Shown here one piece after another: positions 50,864 through 60,165 of a DNA stretch of 64,000 nt (positions within the stretch are counted from its first letter, which is position 1; the number at the start of each line of letters is the position of its first letter). This DNA is from Lachnospiraceae bacterium GAM79 (GTDB taxonomy: Bacteria; Bacillota; Clostridia; Lachnospirales; Lachnospiraceae): the NCBI GenBank assembly GCA_003584705.1, contig AP018536.1, positions 2,852,001 to 2,916,000 on the forward strand. Reading direction: 5' to 3'. The notes under the pieces were generated by a model. It made no database searches, was not told where the DNA came from, and saw only the letters and a list, made by a program, of their open reading frames with translations. The position numbers were made by a program, and so were the translations under genes.

Positions 50864-52060
50864 CTATGGCTGAACTATTGCAAGCAACTTATCCAGAATT
50901 TTATGTGCCACCTGTTCCTTGCTCATCAGTTCCAGGCTCTCCTCGGAATTCTTTGTGATCAGTGTCACAATATTGGTGTCCGTGCCAAAGCCCGCTCCTG
51001 CGCTCTTCAAACTGTTGGCACAGATCATGTCACAGTGCTTGCTCTCCAGCTTCTTCCGGGAATTCTCCAGTACATTTTCCGTCTCCATGGAAAATCCACA
51101 CAAAATCTGTCCCGGTCTCTTGTTTTCCCCAAGGGTCTTCAAAATATCCTTCGTCCGCACCAGAGGGATCGACATGTCTCCGTCTTTTTTCTTAATCTTA
51201 TTGTCTGCTGTCACTGCCGGGGTGTAGTCTGCCACGGCTGCTGCCTTGATGACAAAATCATAGTCCTGCGCTCTGGACACGATTGCATCGTACATCTCTT
51301 CTGCCGTCTGTACCGGCACCACATTTACAAACAAAGGCGGCTCCACATCCGTATGGGCTGCCACCACCGTCACTTCTGCGCCGCGGTGCATTGCAGCTCT
51401 CGCCAGGGCATAACCCATTTTTCCACTGGAGTGATTCGTGATAAAACGCACCGGGTCAATGGGTTCTCTGGTGGCACCTGCGGAGATCAGCACCTTTTTG
51501 CCCGCCAGATCCTTCTCGCAGGCGATCTCCTTCACCACGGCTTCGAACAGTACGGACTCCTCCGGCATTCTGCCGTCACCGATATCGCCGTTGGCCAGCA
51601 TTCCCGTGGCCGGAGTGATGATCTCATAGCCGAAATGCTTTAATTTTTCGATATTATCCTGCACGATGGGGTTGTGATACATATTATGATTCATGGCAGG
51701 GGACACAATCTTCTTGCAGGGACATGCCATGACCGTAGTAGTCAACATATCATCTGCGATGCCGTTTGCAATCTTGCCGATCACATTGGCAGAAGCCGGT
51801 GCCACCAGAACCACATCCGCCCGCTTTGCCAGTGCCACATGTTCCACACTGTACTGGAAATTGCGGTCAAAGGTGTCCACCAGACATTTATGTCCCGTCA
51901 GACTTTCAAAAGTAATGGGGTTAATGAACTGCGTGGCATTCTGTGTCATCAGCACTTCCACATCACAGTGCTGTTTTAACAGCATCCGCGCTACATTGGC
52001 CATTTTATATGCAGCAATACTTCCCGAGATTGCCAGAACTACGGTCTTTCCCTTCAGCAT
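50864..52060 (-). CDS. coaBC: Bifunctional phosphopantothenoylcysteine decarboxylase / phosphopantothenate--cysteine ligase
   Basis: A 398-residue enzyme for two successive steps of coenzyme A synthesis. The N-terminal flavoprotein domain (1-180) has GSIAAYKMANVARML, the conserved PAMNHNMYHNP and the lid cysteine region GMLANGDIGDGRM. The C-terminal CoaB domain (190-398) has LISAGATREPIDPVRFITNH and KAAAVADYTP. The ATG follows AAGGAGACGACT. It is divergent from panT-coaX, forming a compact pantothenate/CoA locus. Confidence 0.96.
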   Translation of the reverse strand: MLKGKTVVLAISGSIAAYKMANVARMLLKQHCDVEVLMTQNATQFINPITFESLTGHKCLVDTFDRNFQYSVEHVALAKRADVVLVAPASANVIGKIANGIADDMLTTTVMACPCKKIVSPAMNHNMYHNPIVQDNIEKLKHFGYEIITPATGMLANGDIGDGRMPEESVLFEAVVKEIACEKDLAGKKVLISAGATREPIDPVRFITNHSSGKMGYALARAAMHRGAEVTVVAAHTDVEPPLFVNVVPVQTAEEMYDAIVSRAQDYDFVIKAAAVADYTPAVTADNKIKKKDGDMSIPLVRTKDILKTLGENKRPGQILCGFSMETENVLENSRKKLESKHCDMICANSLKSAGAGFGTDTNIVTLITKNSEESLELMSKEQVAHKILDKLLAIVQP

Positions 52061-52257
52061 AGTCGTCTCCTTTTGCCTGATTTATCAAAAATACTTCAAA
52101 ACTGTACTCCTAAAATACCATAAGTGCATATTTTATGCAAATATCACTTTTCTTTTTGTCCGGGATATGATATAAACAGTAGGAGTGTCCCGAATCACCG
52201 GGGCAGCTTGTATTGTATCTCCCAGAGGGAGAATGGTAACAAGGAGGAAAATTTCAT
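52061..52257. promoter_or_regulatory. Divergent coaBC / panT control region
   Basis: 197 bp. On the plus strand GATATAAAC near 52171 may be a -10 box for panT. A CTCCCAGAGGGAG hairpin (about 52219-52231), enclosed by CTTGT and ACAAG that partly cover the AAGGAGGAAAA ribosome site, could regulate panT translation. No known riboswitch was recognised. Confidence 0.35.
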
Positions 52258-52887
52258 ATGAACAAACAAAGTAAGACAATGCGACTCACGTTGATGGGAT
52301 TGTTTGCTGCGGTACTTTTGCTGATGGCTTATACCCCGCTCGGGTACCTGAACATCGGCCCCCTGGCAATCACCTTCAATGTCATCCCCGTTGCACTGGC
52401 TGCAATCACTCTTGGCCCTGTAGGCGGAGCCGCCATGGGAGCAGTATTCGGATTGACCAGCTTTTTGCAATGCATCGGCGTGGGAGGCACCAGCGCCATG
52501 GGAGCAATGCTTTTTGGCATCAACCCTGTGTTGGCCTTCATCCAGCGTTTCATCCCCAGACTTCTGGACGGATTTCTGTTGGGATATGTCTTCCGTTACA
52601 GCCGCAAAGCCGTAGGAGACAGAATCGCCTGCATGATCACCGGATTTTGCAGCGCATTTTTCAACACCGCATTTTTCATGTCCCTTTTAGTACTGCTGTT
52701 CGGCAATACTTCCTATGTGCAGGGACTGATGGGTGGTAAAAACGCGATTTTATTCATCTGCTCTTTTGTAGGTGTGAATGCGATCTTCGAGATGTGTGCA
52801 TCCACGTTTCTGACCGGAGCTGTAGGGCTGGCACTGATCAAGGCAAAAGTCATTCCTGTATATCAGAAAGCAGAGTCTGCAGCATAA
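52258..52887 (+). CDS. panT: Pantothenate ECF transporter S component
   Basis: A 209-residue membrane protein with six helices, of the ECF transporter S component superfamily. TLMGLFAAVLLLMAYTPLGY and FNVIPVALAAITLGPVGGAA are typical of the PanT/BioY-like group. Pantothenate as substrate is inferred from the neighbours: coaX follows 13 bp later and coaBC is divergent. It needs the shared ECF energising module from elsewhere. The ATG follows AAGGAGGAAAATTTCAT. Confidence 0.85.
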   Translation: MNKQSKTMRLTLMGLFAAVLLLMAYTPLGYLNIGPLAITFNVIPVALAAITLGPVGGAAMGAVFGLTSFLQCIGVGGTSAMGAMLFGINPVLAFIQRFIPRLLDGFLLGYVFRYSRKAVGDRIACMITGFCSAFFNTAFFMSLLVLLFGNTSYVQGLMGGKNAILFICSFVGVNAIFEMCASTFLTGAVGLALIKAKVIPVYQKAESAA

Positions 52888-52900
52888 CAGGAGTATACCC

Positions 52901-53683
52901 GTGGTACTGACAATCGACATCGGAAATACTACGATCGGCATCGGGGGATTTCAGGGAAATAAGCTGCTCTTTATTGAGAAGATATCGTCCCGCCGTCCCC
53001 TGTCTGATGCCGGATATAGAAAAAAACTGAATATGATTTTAGACAAACACGGTCTGTCCGCCGAAGCCTTTGAGGGATCTGTGATCTCCTCGGTTGTGCC
53101 TTCGGTGACAGCCGTTTTTTCCTCTGCTCTGGAAGCTTTTCTGGGGCAGAAGCCTCTGCTTCTTACCCATGAACTGGATCTTGGCTATGAGATCTGTACG
53201 GAATTTCCGGAAAAGGTGGGCTGCGACCGCCTGGCAGATATCGCCGGAGCCATTTCCCGCTATCCTCTGCCACTGATCACCATTGATCTGGGCACCGCCA
53301 CGACATTTAACGTGTTGGATGAGAACCGTCGCTTTTTAGGCGGCCTGATCCTTCCCGGCGTTGGAACCGCCCACAGGGCACTTTTAGGCAGGACCGCCCA
53401 GCTCCCGAAAGGGGACATTCATATGCCCGCCCACACCATCGGTGCGAATACGCAGGAATGCATCACCGGGGGAATGCTCTTGGGCAACGCCTGTGCCATC
53501 GACGGACTGATCCGCCGTATCCAGACAGAGTTAGGGCAAAAAGCAACGGTCGTTGCCACCGGAGGGTACGCAACGACCGTCATTCCACATTGTGAAACGA
53601 AGATCCATATCGATCAGAATCTTCTTATGAAAGGTCTGAGATCCATCTACGAGAATAATACCTCTACTGGATCACCAGATTAG
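52901..53683 (+). CDS. coaX: Type III pantothenate kinase
   Basis: A 260-residue ASKHA-fold kinase that phosphorylates pantothenate in the first step of CoA synthesis. VLTIDIGNTTIGIGGF at the start carries the phosphate-binding motif; GCDRLADIAGA and LITIDLGTATTFNVLDE follow, and GGLILPGVGTAHRALLGRTA is standard. The start is a GTG at 52901 after CAGGAG. Its 3' end overlaps the convergent gltD by 20 bp. It is co-transcribed with panT. Confidence 0.95.
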   Translation: MVLTIDIGNTTIGIGGFQGNKLLFIEKISSRRPLSDAGYRKKLNMILDKHGLSAEAFEGSVISSVVPSVTAVFSSALEAFLGQKPLLLTHELDLGYEICTEFPEKVGCDRLADIAGAISRYPLPLITIDLGTATTFNVLDENRRFLGGLILPGVGTAHRALLGRTAQLPKGDIHMPAHTIGANTQECITGGMLLGNACAIDGLIRRIQTELGQKATVVATGGYATTVIPHCETKIHIDQNLLMKGLRSIYENNTSTGSPD

Positions 53684-55157
53684 AGTAGCCCATCAGGCTC
53701 TCATCCACAGCATGTGCGGCTTCTCTGCCTTCACGGATCGCCCACACCACCAGGGACTGTCCTCTGTGCATATCACCGGTGACGAATACATTTTCCACAC
53801 TGGTCTGGTATTTGCCGGGGGCAGTTTTTACGTTGGTGCGTTCATTTAATTCCACCCCGAAAGCATCGGTAATATATTTCTGACTTCCCAAAAATCCTGC
53901 TGCGATCAGTACGATCTCCGCATCCAGGATCTGCTCACTTCCGGCGATCTCCTGCATCTTCATGCGTCCGGTAGCCGGATCCTTTTCCCAGGACAGCTTC
54001 ACGATCTTCACGGCTTTCAGGCTGCCGTTCTTATCCTTGATAAATTCCTTAACCGTAGATTCATAGATTCTCGGATCCTGTCCGTAGACTGCAATGGCTT
54101 CTTCCTGACCGTAATCGGTCTTGCAGACCTTCGGCCATTCGGGCCAGGGATTGTTCTCTGCTCTCTTGTCCGGAGCCTTGGGCATCATCTCGATCTGGGT
54201 CACAGACTTGGCACCGTGACGGATGGAAGTTCCCACACAGTCATTACCGGTATCACCACCGCCGATGATGACCACGTTCTTACCCTTGGTCTCCACATAT
54301 TTTTTATCTTCAAAGTTCGAATCCAGCAGGCTCTTGGTATTGGCTTTCAGAAAATCCACCGCGAAATAGATTCCCCTGGCATCTCTGCCTGGCGCATTGA
54401 TGTCTCTGGGATTGGAAGCACCACAGGCCAGTACGACACGGTCAAAATCATGTAACAGCTTGGATGCCTTGATGTCCTTACCGATATCCGTACCGGTGAC
54501 AAAGGTGACGCCCTCTTCCTTCATGATGGCTATCTTACGGTCAATGATCTGTTTCTCCAGCTTCATGTTAGGGATGCCGTACATCAACAGTCCTCCCACA
54601 CGGTCGGAGCGCTCAAATACTGTGACCTGATGTCCTCTCTGGTTCAGCAGATCCGCCGCTGCCAGTCCGGAAGGACCGCTGCCGATGACTGCTACCTTTT
54701 TGCCGGTGCGTACCACAGGGGGCTTGGCTGCTGCATAGCCCTCGCTGTAGGCATTTTCAATGATGGCATATTCGTTCTCCTTGGTGGAGACCGGATCCCC
54801 GTTCAGTCCACAGGTACATGCCGCCTCACACAGTGCTGGACATACTCTGGACGTGAATTCGGGGAAATTGTTGGTCTTTTTCAGGCGGTTGTAAGCCTGT
54901 TGCCAGTTGCCGGTATATACCAGGTCGTTCCACTCCGGCACCAGATTGTGCAGGGGGCATCCGCTGGCCATACCGCAGATCATCATGCCCGACTGACAGA
55001 ACGGCACACCGCATTCCATACATCTGGCACCCTGTAAACGCTGCTTTTCCTTCGGCAGATGCTCATGGAATTCATTAAAATGCTGTATTCTCTTCTTCGG
55101 ATCCTCAGCCACGCTGACTTCCCTTTTATATTCCATAAATCCCGTTGGTTTTCCCAT
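53664..55157 (-). CDS. gltD: Glutamate synthase (NADPH) small subunit
   Basis: A 497-residue FAD/NAD(P) oxidoreductase that passes electrons from NAD(P)H to the GltB subunit. The N-terminal 4Fe-4S domain has CMECGVPFCQSG and SGCPLHNLVPEWNDLVY, and CPALCEAACTCGLN. The FAD motif is GSGPSGLAAADLL and the NAD motif GGGDTGNDCVG. The start at 55157 follows GGAGAGAGTC; the longer frame to 55214 has no ribosome site. It lies downstream of gltB, with a palindromic spacer between. The tail-to-tail overlap with coaX (20 bp) means no terminator fits between them. Confidence 0.95.
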   Translation of the reverse strand: MGKPTGFMEYKREVSVAEDPKKRIQHFNEFHEHLPKEKQRLQGARCMECGVPFCQSGMMICGMASGCPLHNLVPEWNDLVYTGNWQQAYNRLKKTNNFPEFTSRVCPALCEAACTCGLNGDPVSTKENEYAIIENAYSEGYAAAKPPVVRTGKKVAVIGSGPSGLAAADLLNQRGHQVTVFERSDRVGGLLMYGIPNMKLEKQIIDRKIAIMKEEGVTFVTGTDIGKDIKASKLLHDFDRVVLACGASNPRDINAPGRDARGIYFAVDFLKANTKSLLDSNFEDKKYVETKGKNVVIIGGGDTGNDCVGTSIRHGAKSVTQIEMMPKAPDKRAENNPWPEWPKVCKTDYGQEEAIAVYGQDPRIYESTVKEFIKDKNGSLKAVKIVKLSWEKDPATGRMKMQEIAGSEQILDAEIVLIAAGFLGSQKYITDAFGVELNERTNVKTAPGKYQTSVENVFVTGDMHRGQSLVVWAIREGREAAHAVDESLMGYSNLVIQ

Positions 55158-55175
55158 GACTCTCTCCATTCTGCA

Positions 55176-55300
55176 GACGCTTCGGCGTCGGAAGAATCGC
55201 GAACTAAATTTCATATTTAATTCTGTGATAAACTAATTTGTGGCGTCCGCGGCACAAATTAGTCGTGTGAAAAGCAATCTATCAAGATTACTTTTCACAC
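55176..55300. repeat. Three hairpins between gltB and gltD
   Basis: GACGC-TTCG-GCGTC (55176-55189), ACTAATTTGTG (55232-55242) with CACAAATTAGT (55253-55263), and GTGTGAAAAG (55265-55274) with CTTTTCACAC (55291-55300). They fill the 153-bp spacer inside the gltBD operon and may set the subunit ratio by partial termination or RNA stability (inference). Confidence 0.7.
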
Positions 55301-55310
55301 TGGCCTCCAT

Positions 55311-58300
55311 TTACTTTCTGGTGTTGGCATAGAATGCTTCGATCTGTGCCTGCTCTGCGCTCAGTCCCTTTTCCTCCATCTGGACGATGGTCTTTAAGAC
55401 TCTCTCATAATCATGAGGGATGATCTTCTTGAACTTGGGCAGATACTCTCCAAAGTTGTCCAGCACTTCTTTACCCTTGGCGGAATTGGTCAGTGCCACA
55501 TGCTCCTGGATCATGGATTTCAACTCCAGCACATCATATTTGGATGTGATCTCGCTGGAGGATACCATTTCCTTATTCAGACGCTTGTACAGGTCGTTGC
55601 CTTCATCCAGTACATAAGCGATACCGCCGCTCATACCGGCTGCAAAGTTTTTACCGGTGGGTCCTAAGACTACCACACGTCCGCCGGTCATGTATTCACA
55701 ACCATGATCACCTACACCTTCGACAACTGCGATGGCACCTGAGTTACGTACGCAGAAACGTTCGCCTGCCACACCGTTAATGAATGCTTTACCGGAGGTT
55801 GCACCGTACAGTGCCACATTACCGATGATGATATTTTCCTCAGCCTTGAACCTGCTGCCCTGAGGAGGATATACCACCAGCTTACCGCCGGATAAGCCCT
55901 TACCGAAGTAGTCATTGCTGTCGCCTACCAGTTCCAGAGTCAGGCCCTTGGGGATAAAGGCTCCGAAGGACTGTCCGCCGGCACCCTTGCACAGTACATG
56001 GTAGGTATCCTCTTCCACATCATCGCCCAGTTTTCTGGTGATCTCACTTCCGAGGATCGTACCGAAAGCACGATCGGTGTTGCTGACGTCTACTTCGATG
56101 CTGCGCTTCTGTCCTGCGTCGATGGCTTTTCCTAACTGCTTTAACAGCACCTTCTCATCCAGTGTCTTCTCTAACTGGAAGTCATAGACCTGCCTGGGAT
56201 CAAAGGTCACCTTCTGCTTGCTGCCCTCGTAAGGATTGCTTAAGATCTGGGTCAGATCCACTTCCTCCTGACGATCGGTCAGATGCTCTTTTCTCTTCAG
56301 CAGATCAGTTCTGCCCACCAGTTCATCTACGGTACGCACGCCCAGTGCTGCCATGTATTCCCGCAGCTCCTGCGCGATAAATTTCATAAAGTTTTCCACA
56401 TATTCCGGCTTACCGCGGAAGTTTTTCCGTAACTCCGGGTTCTGGGTAGCCACGCCTACCGGGCAGGTATCCAGATTACATACTCTCATCATGACACAGC
56501 CCATGGTCACAAGGGGTGCGGTGGCAAAACCGAACTCCTCGGCACCTAAAATGGCTGCGATGGCTACGTCTCTGCCGCTCATCAGCTTACCGTCGGTCTC
56601 GATGCGGACTTTATTACGCAGGCCGTTCATGATCAGGGTCTGATGGGTCTCTGCCAGTCCCAGTTCCCAGGGAAGTCCGGCATTGTGGATGGAGTTTCTC
56701 GGTGCCGCACCGGTACCGCCGTCATAGCCGGATACCAGGATGACCTGGGCTCCCGCCTTGGCTACACCGGCTGCGACCGTTCCCACACCGGCTTCGGATA
56801 CCAGTTTTACAGAGATTCTTGCCTGGGTGTTGGCATTTTTCAGATCATAGATCAGCTGCGCCAGATCCTCAATGGAATAAATGTCGTGATGAGGGGGCGG
56901 AGAGATCAGGGACACACCGGGCGTGGAGTGTCTGGTCTTGGCGATCCAGGGATATACCTTTCCTCCGGGCAGATGTCCGCCCTCACCGGGTTTTGCTCCC
57001 TGTGCCATCTTGATCTGAATCTCCTGTGCACTTACCAGGTAACGGCTGGTAACACCAAAACGTCCACTGGCTACCTGCTTGATTGCGGAACAACGGTTCA
57101 GTCCGTCCGGTCCGACGGTCAGACGATCCAGGTCCTCACCGCCTTCACCGGAATTGCTCTTGCCGTGCAGATGGTTCATGGCGATGGCCATGGTCTCATG
57201 GGCTTCTTTGGAAATGGAACCGTAGGACATGGCACCGGTCTTGAATCTGGTCACAATGGACTCTACCGGCTCTACTTCCTCAATAGGCACACCCTTTTTC
57301 GGATAATTGAAGTCCATCAGTCCTCTGAGATTCTTGATGGAATCTTCGTCGTTTACCATGGCAGTGTACTGTTTGAACATCTGGTAATCACCGCGTCTGG
57401 TGGATTCCTGTAACATATGGATGGTAGCGGGATTGTACAGATGCTCGTCACCGCCGCTGCGCATCTTGTGATGTCCGGGGCTGTTTAAGGTCAGATCGTT
57501 TTTCAGTCCCAGAGGATCAAATGCCTGAGAGTGCAGGTCGTCTACCTGCTGCTCAATATCTTTTAAGGTAATACCTCCCACACGACATACGGTGTTGGAG
57601 AAATACTTACTGATCACTTCCGGTGCAATACCGATAGCCTCGAAGATCTGGGAACCCTGATAGGACTGGATGGTGCTGATACCCATCTTGGATGCGATCT
57701 TGACGATGCCGTGGAGGACAGCATTGTTGTAATCATCCACTGCTGCATAGTAATCCTTATCCAGCATATTGCTCTCGATCAGTTCCTTGATGGTATCCTG
57801 TGCCAGATAAGGGTTGATGGCGCAGGCACCGTAACCTAGCAGCGTAGCAAAATGGTGTACCTCTCTGGGTTCGCCGGATTCCAGGATCAGTGCGACTCTG
57901 GTTCTCTTCTTGGTGCGTACCAGATACTGGTTCAGTGCGGATACGGCCAGCAGGGAAGGAATGGGCACATGGTTCTCATCCACGCCTCTGTCGGACAGGA
58001 TCAGGATGTTCACGCCGTCTCTGTAAGCTCTGTCCACTTCCACGAACAGTCTGTCAATGGCACGCTCTAAGCTGGTGTTCTTGTAATATACGATAGGTAC
58101 GACTTCTACTTTGAATCCGTCTACCTTCATGTTCTTGATCTTCAACAGATCCGTGTTGGTCAGGATCGGGTTGTTGACCTTCAGAACATTACAGTTCTTC
58201 GGGGTCTCCTCCAGAATGTTGCCCTCGGTACCGATGTATACGGTGGTGGAAGTCACGATCTCCTCACGGATCGCATCGATGGGCGGGTTGGTTACCTGTG

Positions 58301-59858
58301 CAAACAGCTGCTTGAAATAATGAAACAGCGGGTGGTTCGTCTTGCTTAAGACGGGAAGCGGCGTATCCACACCCATGGCGGCAATCGCTTCACTGCCGTT
58401 CTTTGCCATAGGCAGAATGCTCTGTTTCATCTCATCGTAGGTATAACCGAAAGCTTTCTGCATCCGCTGACGCTCTTCGTAGGTGTACTCAGGGACACGC
58501 TGGTTCGGGATGTGAATACTCTTCAATTCTGTCAGGTTGTTGTCTAGCCATTCACCATAGGGCTGTCTGGAAGCATATTTTTCCTTGATCTCCTCATCGT
58601 CAATGACTCTGCCCTGTACGGTATCGACCAGGAGCATCTTGCCGGGACGAAGTCTTTCCTTTAACTTGATCTTCGTGGGATCAACAGGAAGGACACCTAC
58701 CTCGGAAGACAGGATCAGGGTATCATCGTCAGTGATCAGATAACGGGAAGGACGCAGGCCGTTTCTGTCCAGTACCGCACCCATGATATCTCCGTCGGAG
58801 AACAGGATGGATGCGGGGCCGTCCCAGGGCTCCATCATGGTAGCGTAATACTGGTAGAAATCTCTCTTGGTCTGGGACATGGCCTTGTTGTTCGCCCAGG
58901 GCTCGGGGATAGCGATCATGACCGCCAGAGGCAGTTCCATGCCGCTCATTACCAGGAATTCCAGCGTGTTGTCCAGCATAGCGGAGTCGGAACCGGTCTT
59001 GCTGATGGCAGGCAGTACTTTGTGCAGCTGGCCTTTCAGATGCTCGGATTCCATGTTCTCCTCCCTGGCCAGCATCTTGTCGGCATTGCCGCGGATAGTG
59101 TTAATCTCACCGTTGTGTACCATCAGACGGTTCGGATGAGCACGTTCCCAGCTGGGATTGGTATTGGTGGAGAAACGGGAGTGTACCATGGCAATGGCGG
59201 ATTCGTAATCTTCACTCTGCAAATCTGCGAAGAAGGTACGCAGCTGGCCTACCAGGAACATTCCTTTATATACGATCGTTCTGCTGGAAAGAGAAACTAC
59301 ATAGGTATCATCGGAAGACTGCTCGAAGACACGTCTTGCAATATAAAGTCTGCGGTCAAAGGGAAGTCCTTTTTCCACATCGGCAGGCTTTTTCACGAAT
59401 CCCTGCATGATATAGGGCATGCACTCTACGGCCTTATGTCCCAGCACATTGGGGAAGGTAGGCACTTCACGCCAGCCGAGGAATTCCATTCCTTCTTTTT
59501 CCACAATGATCTCGAACATCTTCTTGGCCTGATTGCGGCGCAGTTCTTCCTGCGGGAAGAAGAACATGCCGACACCGTATTCTCTCTCTCCGCCGATGTC
59601 CATGCCCAGAGCCCTGGTCACTCTGGCAAAAAATTTGTGGGGAATCTGGGTCAGAATACCGACACCGTCACCGGTCTTGCCTTCCGCATCCTTACCGGCT
59701 CTGTGCTCCAGATTCTCTACGATCTTCAGCGCATTCTCTACGGTCGCGCGGCTCTTCTCTCCGTGAATATTGACACAGGCTCCGATACCGCAGTTATCAT
59801 GCTCAAATTCTTCCCGATATAACGGTGCCTTGGGCAGCTCCTGTTTTACATCAAACAT
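55311..59858 (-). CDS. gltB: Glutamate synthase large subunit
   Basis: A 1515-residue enzyme that makes two glutamates from glutamine and 2-oxoglutarate. The N-terminal nucleophile amidotransferase domain starts at C23 (HDNCGIGACV), preceded by a 22-residue propeptide. The FMN-binding synthase domain (about 820-1200) has GEGGEDLDRL and PGEGGHLPGGKVYPWIA. The 3Fe-4S site is MMRVCNLDTCPVG, and the C-terminal GXGXG domain runs from about 1240 to the end. The ATG follows AAAGGAGAACTAT. First gene of gltB-gltD. Confidence 0.97.
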   Translation of the reverse strand: MFDVKQELPKAPLYREEFEHDNCGIGACVNIHGEKSRATVENALKIVENLEHRAGKDAEGKTGDGVGILTQIPHKFFARVTRALGMDIGGEREYGVGMFFFPQEELRRNQAKKMFEIIVEKEGMEFLGWREVPTFPNVLGHKAVECMPYIMQGFVKKPADVEKGLPFDRRLYIARRVFEQSSDDTYVVSLSSRTIVYKGMFLVGQLRTFFADLQSEDYESAIAMVHSRFSTNTNPSWERAHPNRLMVHNGEINTIRGNADKMLAREENMESEHLKGQLHKVLPAISKTGSDSAMLDNTLEFLVMSGMELPLAVMIAIPEPWANNKAMSQTKRDFYQYYATMMEPWDGPASILFSDGDIMGAVLDRNGLRPSRYLITDDDTLILSSEVGVLPVDPTKIKLKERLRPGKMLLVDTVQGRVIDDEEIKEKYASRQPYGEWLDNNLTELKSIHIPNQRVPEYTYEERQRMQKAFGYTYDEMKQSILPMAKNGSEAIAAMGVDTPLPVLSKTNHPLFHYFKQLFAQVTNPPIDAIREEIVTSTTVYIGTEGNILEETPKNCNVLKVNNPILTNTDLLKIKNMKVDGFKVEVVPIVYYKNTSLERAIDRLFVEVDRAYRDGVNILILSDRGVDENHVPIPSLLAVSALNQYLVRTKKRTRVALILESGEPREVHHFATLLGYGACAINPYLAQDTIKELIESNMLDKDYYAAVDDYNNAVLHGIVKIASKMGISTIQSYQGSQIFEAIGIAPEVISKYFSNTVCRVGGITLKDIEQQVDDLHSQAFDPLGLKNDLTLNSPGHHKMRSGGDEHLYNPATIHMLQESTRRGDYQMFKQYTAMVNDEDSIKNLRGLMDFNYPKKGVPIEEVEPVESIVTRFKTGAMSYGSISKEAHETMAIAMNHLHGKSNSGEGGEDLDRLTVGPDGLNRCSAIKQVASGRFGVTSRYLVSAQEIQIKMAQGAKPGEGGHLPGGKVYPWIAKTRHSTPGVSLISPPPHHDIYSIEDLAQLIYDLKNANTQARISVKLVSEAGVGTVAAGVAKAGAQVILVSGYDGGTGAAPRNSIHNAGLPWELGLAETHQTLIMNGLRNKVRIETDGKLMSGRDVAIAAILGAEEFGFATAPLVTMGCVMMRVCNLDTCPVGVATQNPELRKNFRGKPEYVENFMKFIAQELREYMAALGVRTVDELVGRTDLLKRKEHLTDRQEEVDLTQILSNPYEGSKQKVTFDPRQVYDFQLEKTLDEKVLLKQLGKAIDAGQKRSIEVDVSNTDRAFGTILGSEITRKLGDDVEEDTYHVLCKGAGGQSFGAFIPKGLTLELVGDSNDYFGKGLSGGKLVVYPPQGSRFKAEENIIIGNVALYGATSGKAFINGVAGERFCVRNSGAIAVVEGVGDHGCEYMTGGRVVVLGPTGKNFAAGMSGGIAYVLDEGNDLYKRLNKEMVSSSEITSKYDVLELKSMIQEHVALTNSAKGKEVLDNFGEYLPKFKKIIPHDYERVLKTIVQMEEKGLSAEQAQIEAFYANTRK

Positions 59859-59902
59859 ATAGTTCTCCTTTCCGGGTTTCTATTTCTCTCTTTTTCATCT
59901 GT

Positions 59903-59934
59903 CTGTTACTATTCATAACCTCATTTGCAAGACT
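59903..59934. repeat. Solo end of the TAACTATTCAG repeat upstream of gltB
   Basis: TGTTACTATTCATAACC followed by TCATTTGCAAGAC matches the arm of the element at 43876 (TGTAACTATTCAGAACC, CCATTCGCAAAAC) at most positions. No second end is seen nearby, so it may be a relic or a single-ended copy. Confidence 0.5.
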
Positions 59935-59959
59935 GTGCTTTCAGCACTTTCCTGCAACT

Positions 59960-60007
59960 AAAAAAGGTCGCAATGAGACTCTTTCGAGCGCCTCATTGCG
60001 ACCTTTT
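59960..60007. terminator. Strong bidirectional hairpin upstream of gltB
   Basis: AAAAGGTCGCAATGAG (59962-59977) pairs perfectly over 16 bp with CTCATTGCGACCTTTT (59992-60007), loop 14 nt, with T runs on both sides. It can end transcription from the glycosyltransferase gene. A good promoter lies immediately upstream (60012-60040), so it may also act as an attenuator for gltB. Confidence 0.88.
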
Positions 60008-60011
60008 CTGT

Positions 60012-60040
60012 ACTATACACCTATTTTTCTCATTTGTAAA
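60012..60040 (-). promoter_or_regulatory. Promoter pointing into the terminator upstream of gltB
   Basis: On the minus strand -35 TTTACA (60040-60035) and -10 TATAGT (60017-60012) have a 17-bp spacer. The expected start near 60005 is the foot of the 16-bp terminator hairpin, so the first product would be an RNA of about 50 nt. The rest of the 307-bp gap (60041-60165) is A/T rich with no gene. Confidence 0.5.
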
Positions 60041-60165
60041 TATAGATTTTTCCTTGAATTGTCAGATAATTTGTCAATTCAGTTGTTCGTATGGCTGTTG
60101 TCTGTGAATTGTGTTAATTTTCTTTTTTAAGCCATGCTTTTAGCACAACTCTTTGGGGATTTTCC

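Noticed and set aside
59859..60165. Glutamine riboswitch in front of gltB
   Set aside because: No matching conserved core could be found; only a terminator hairpin, a promoter and a repeat end are visible.
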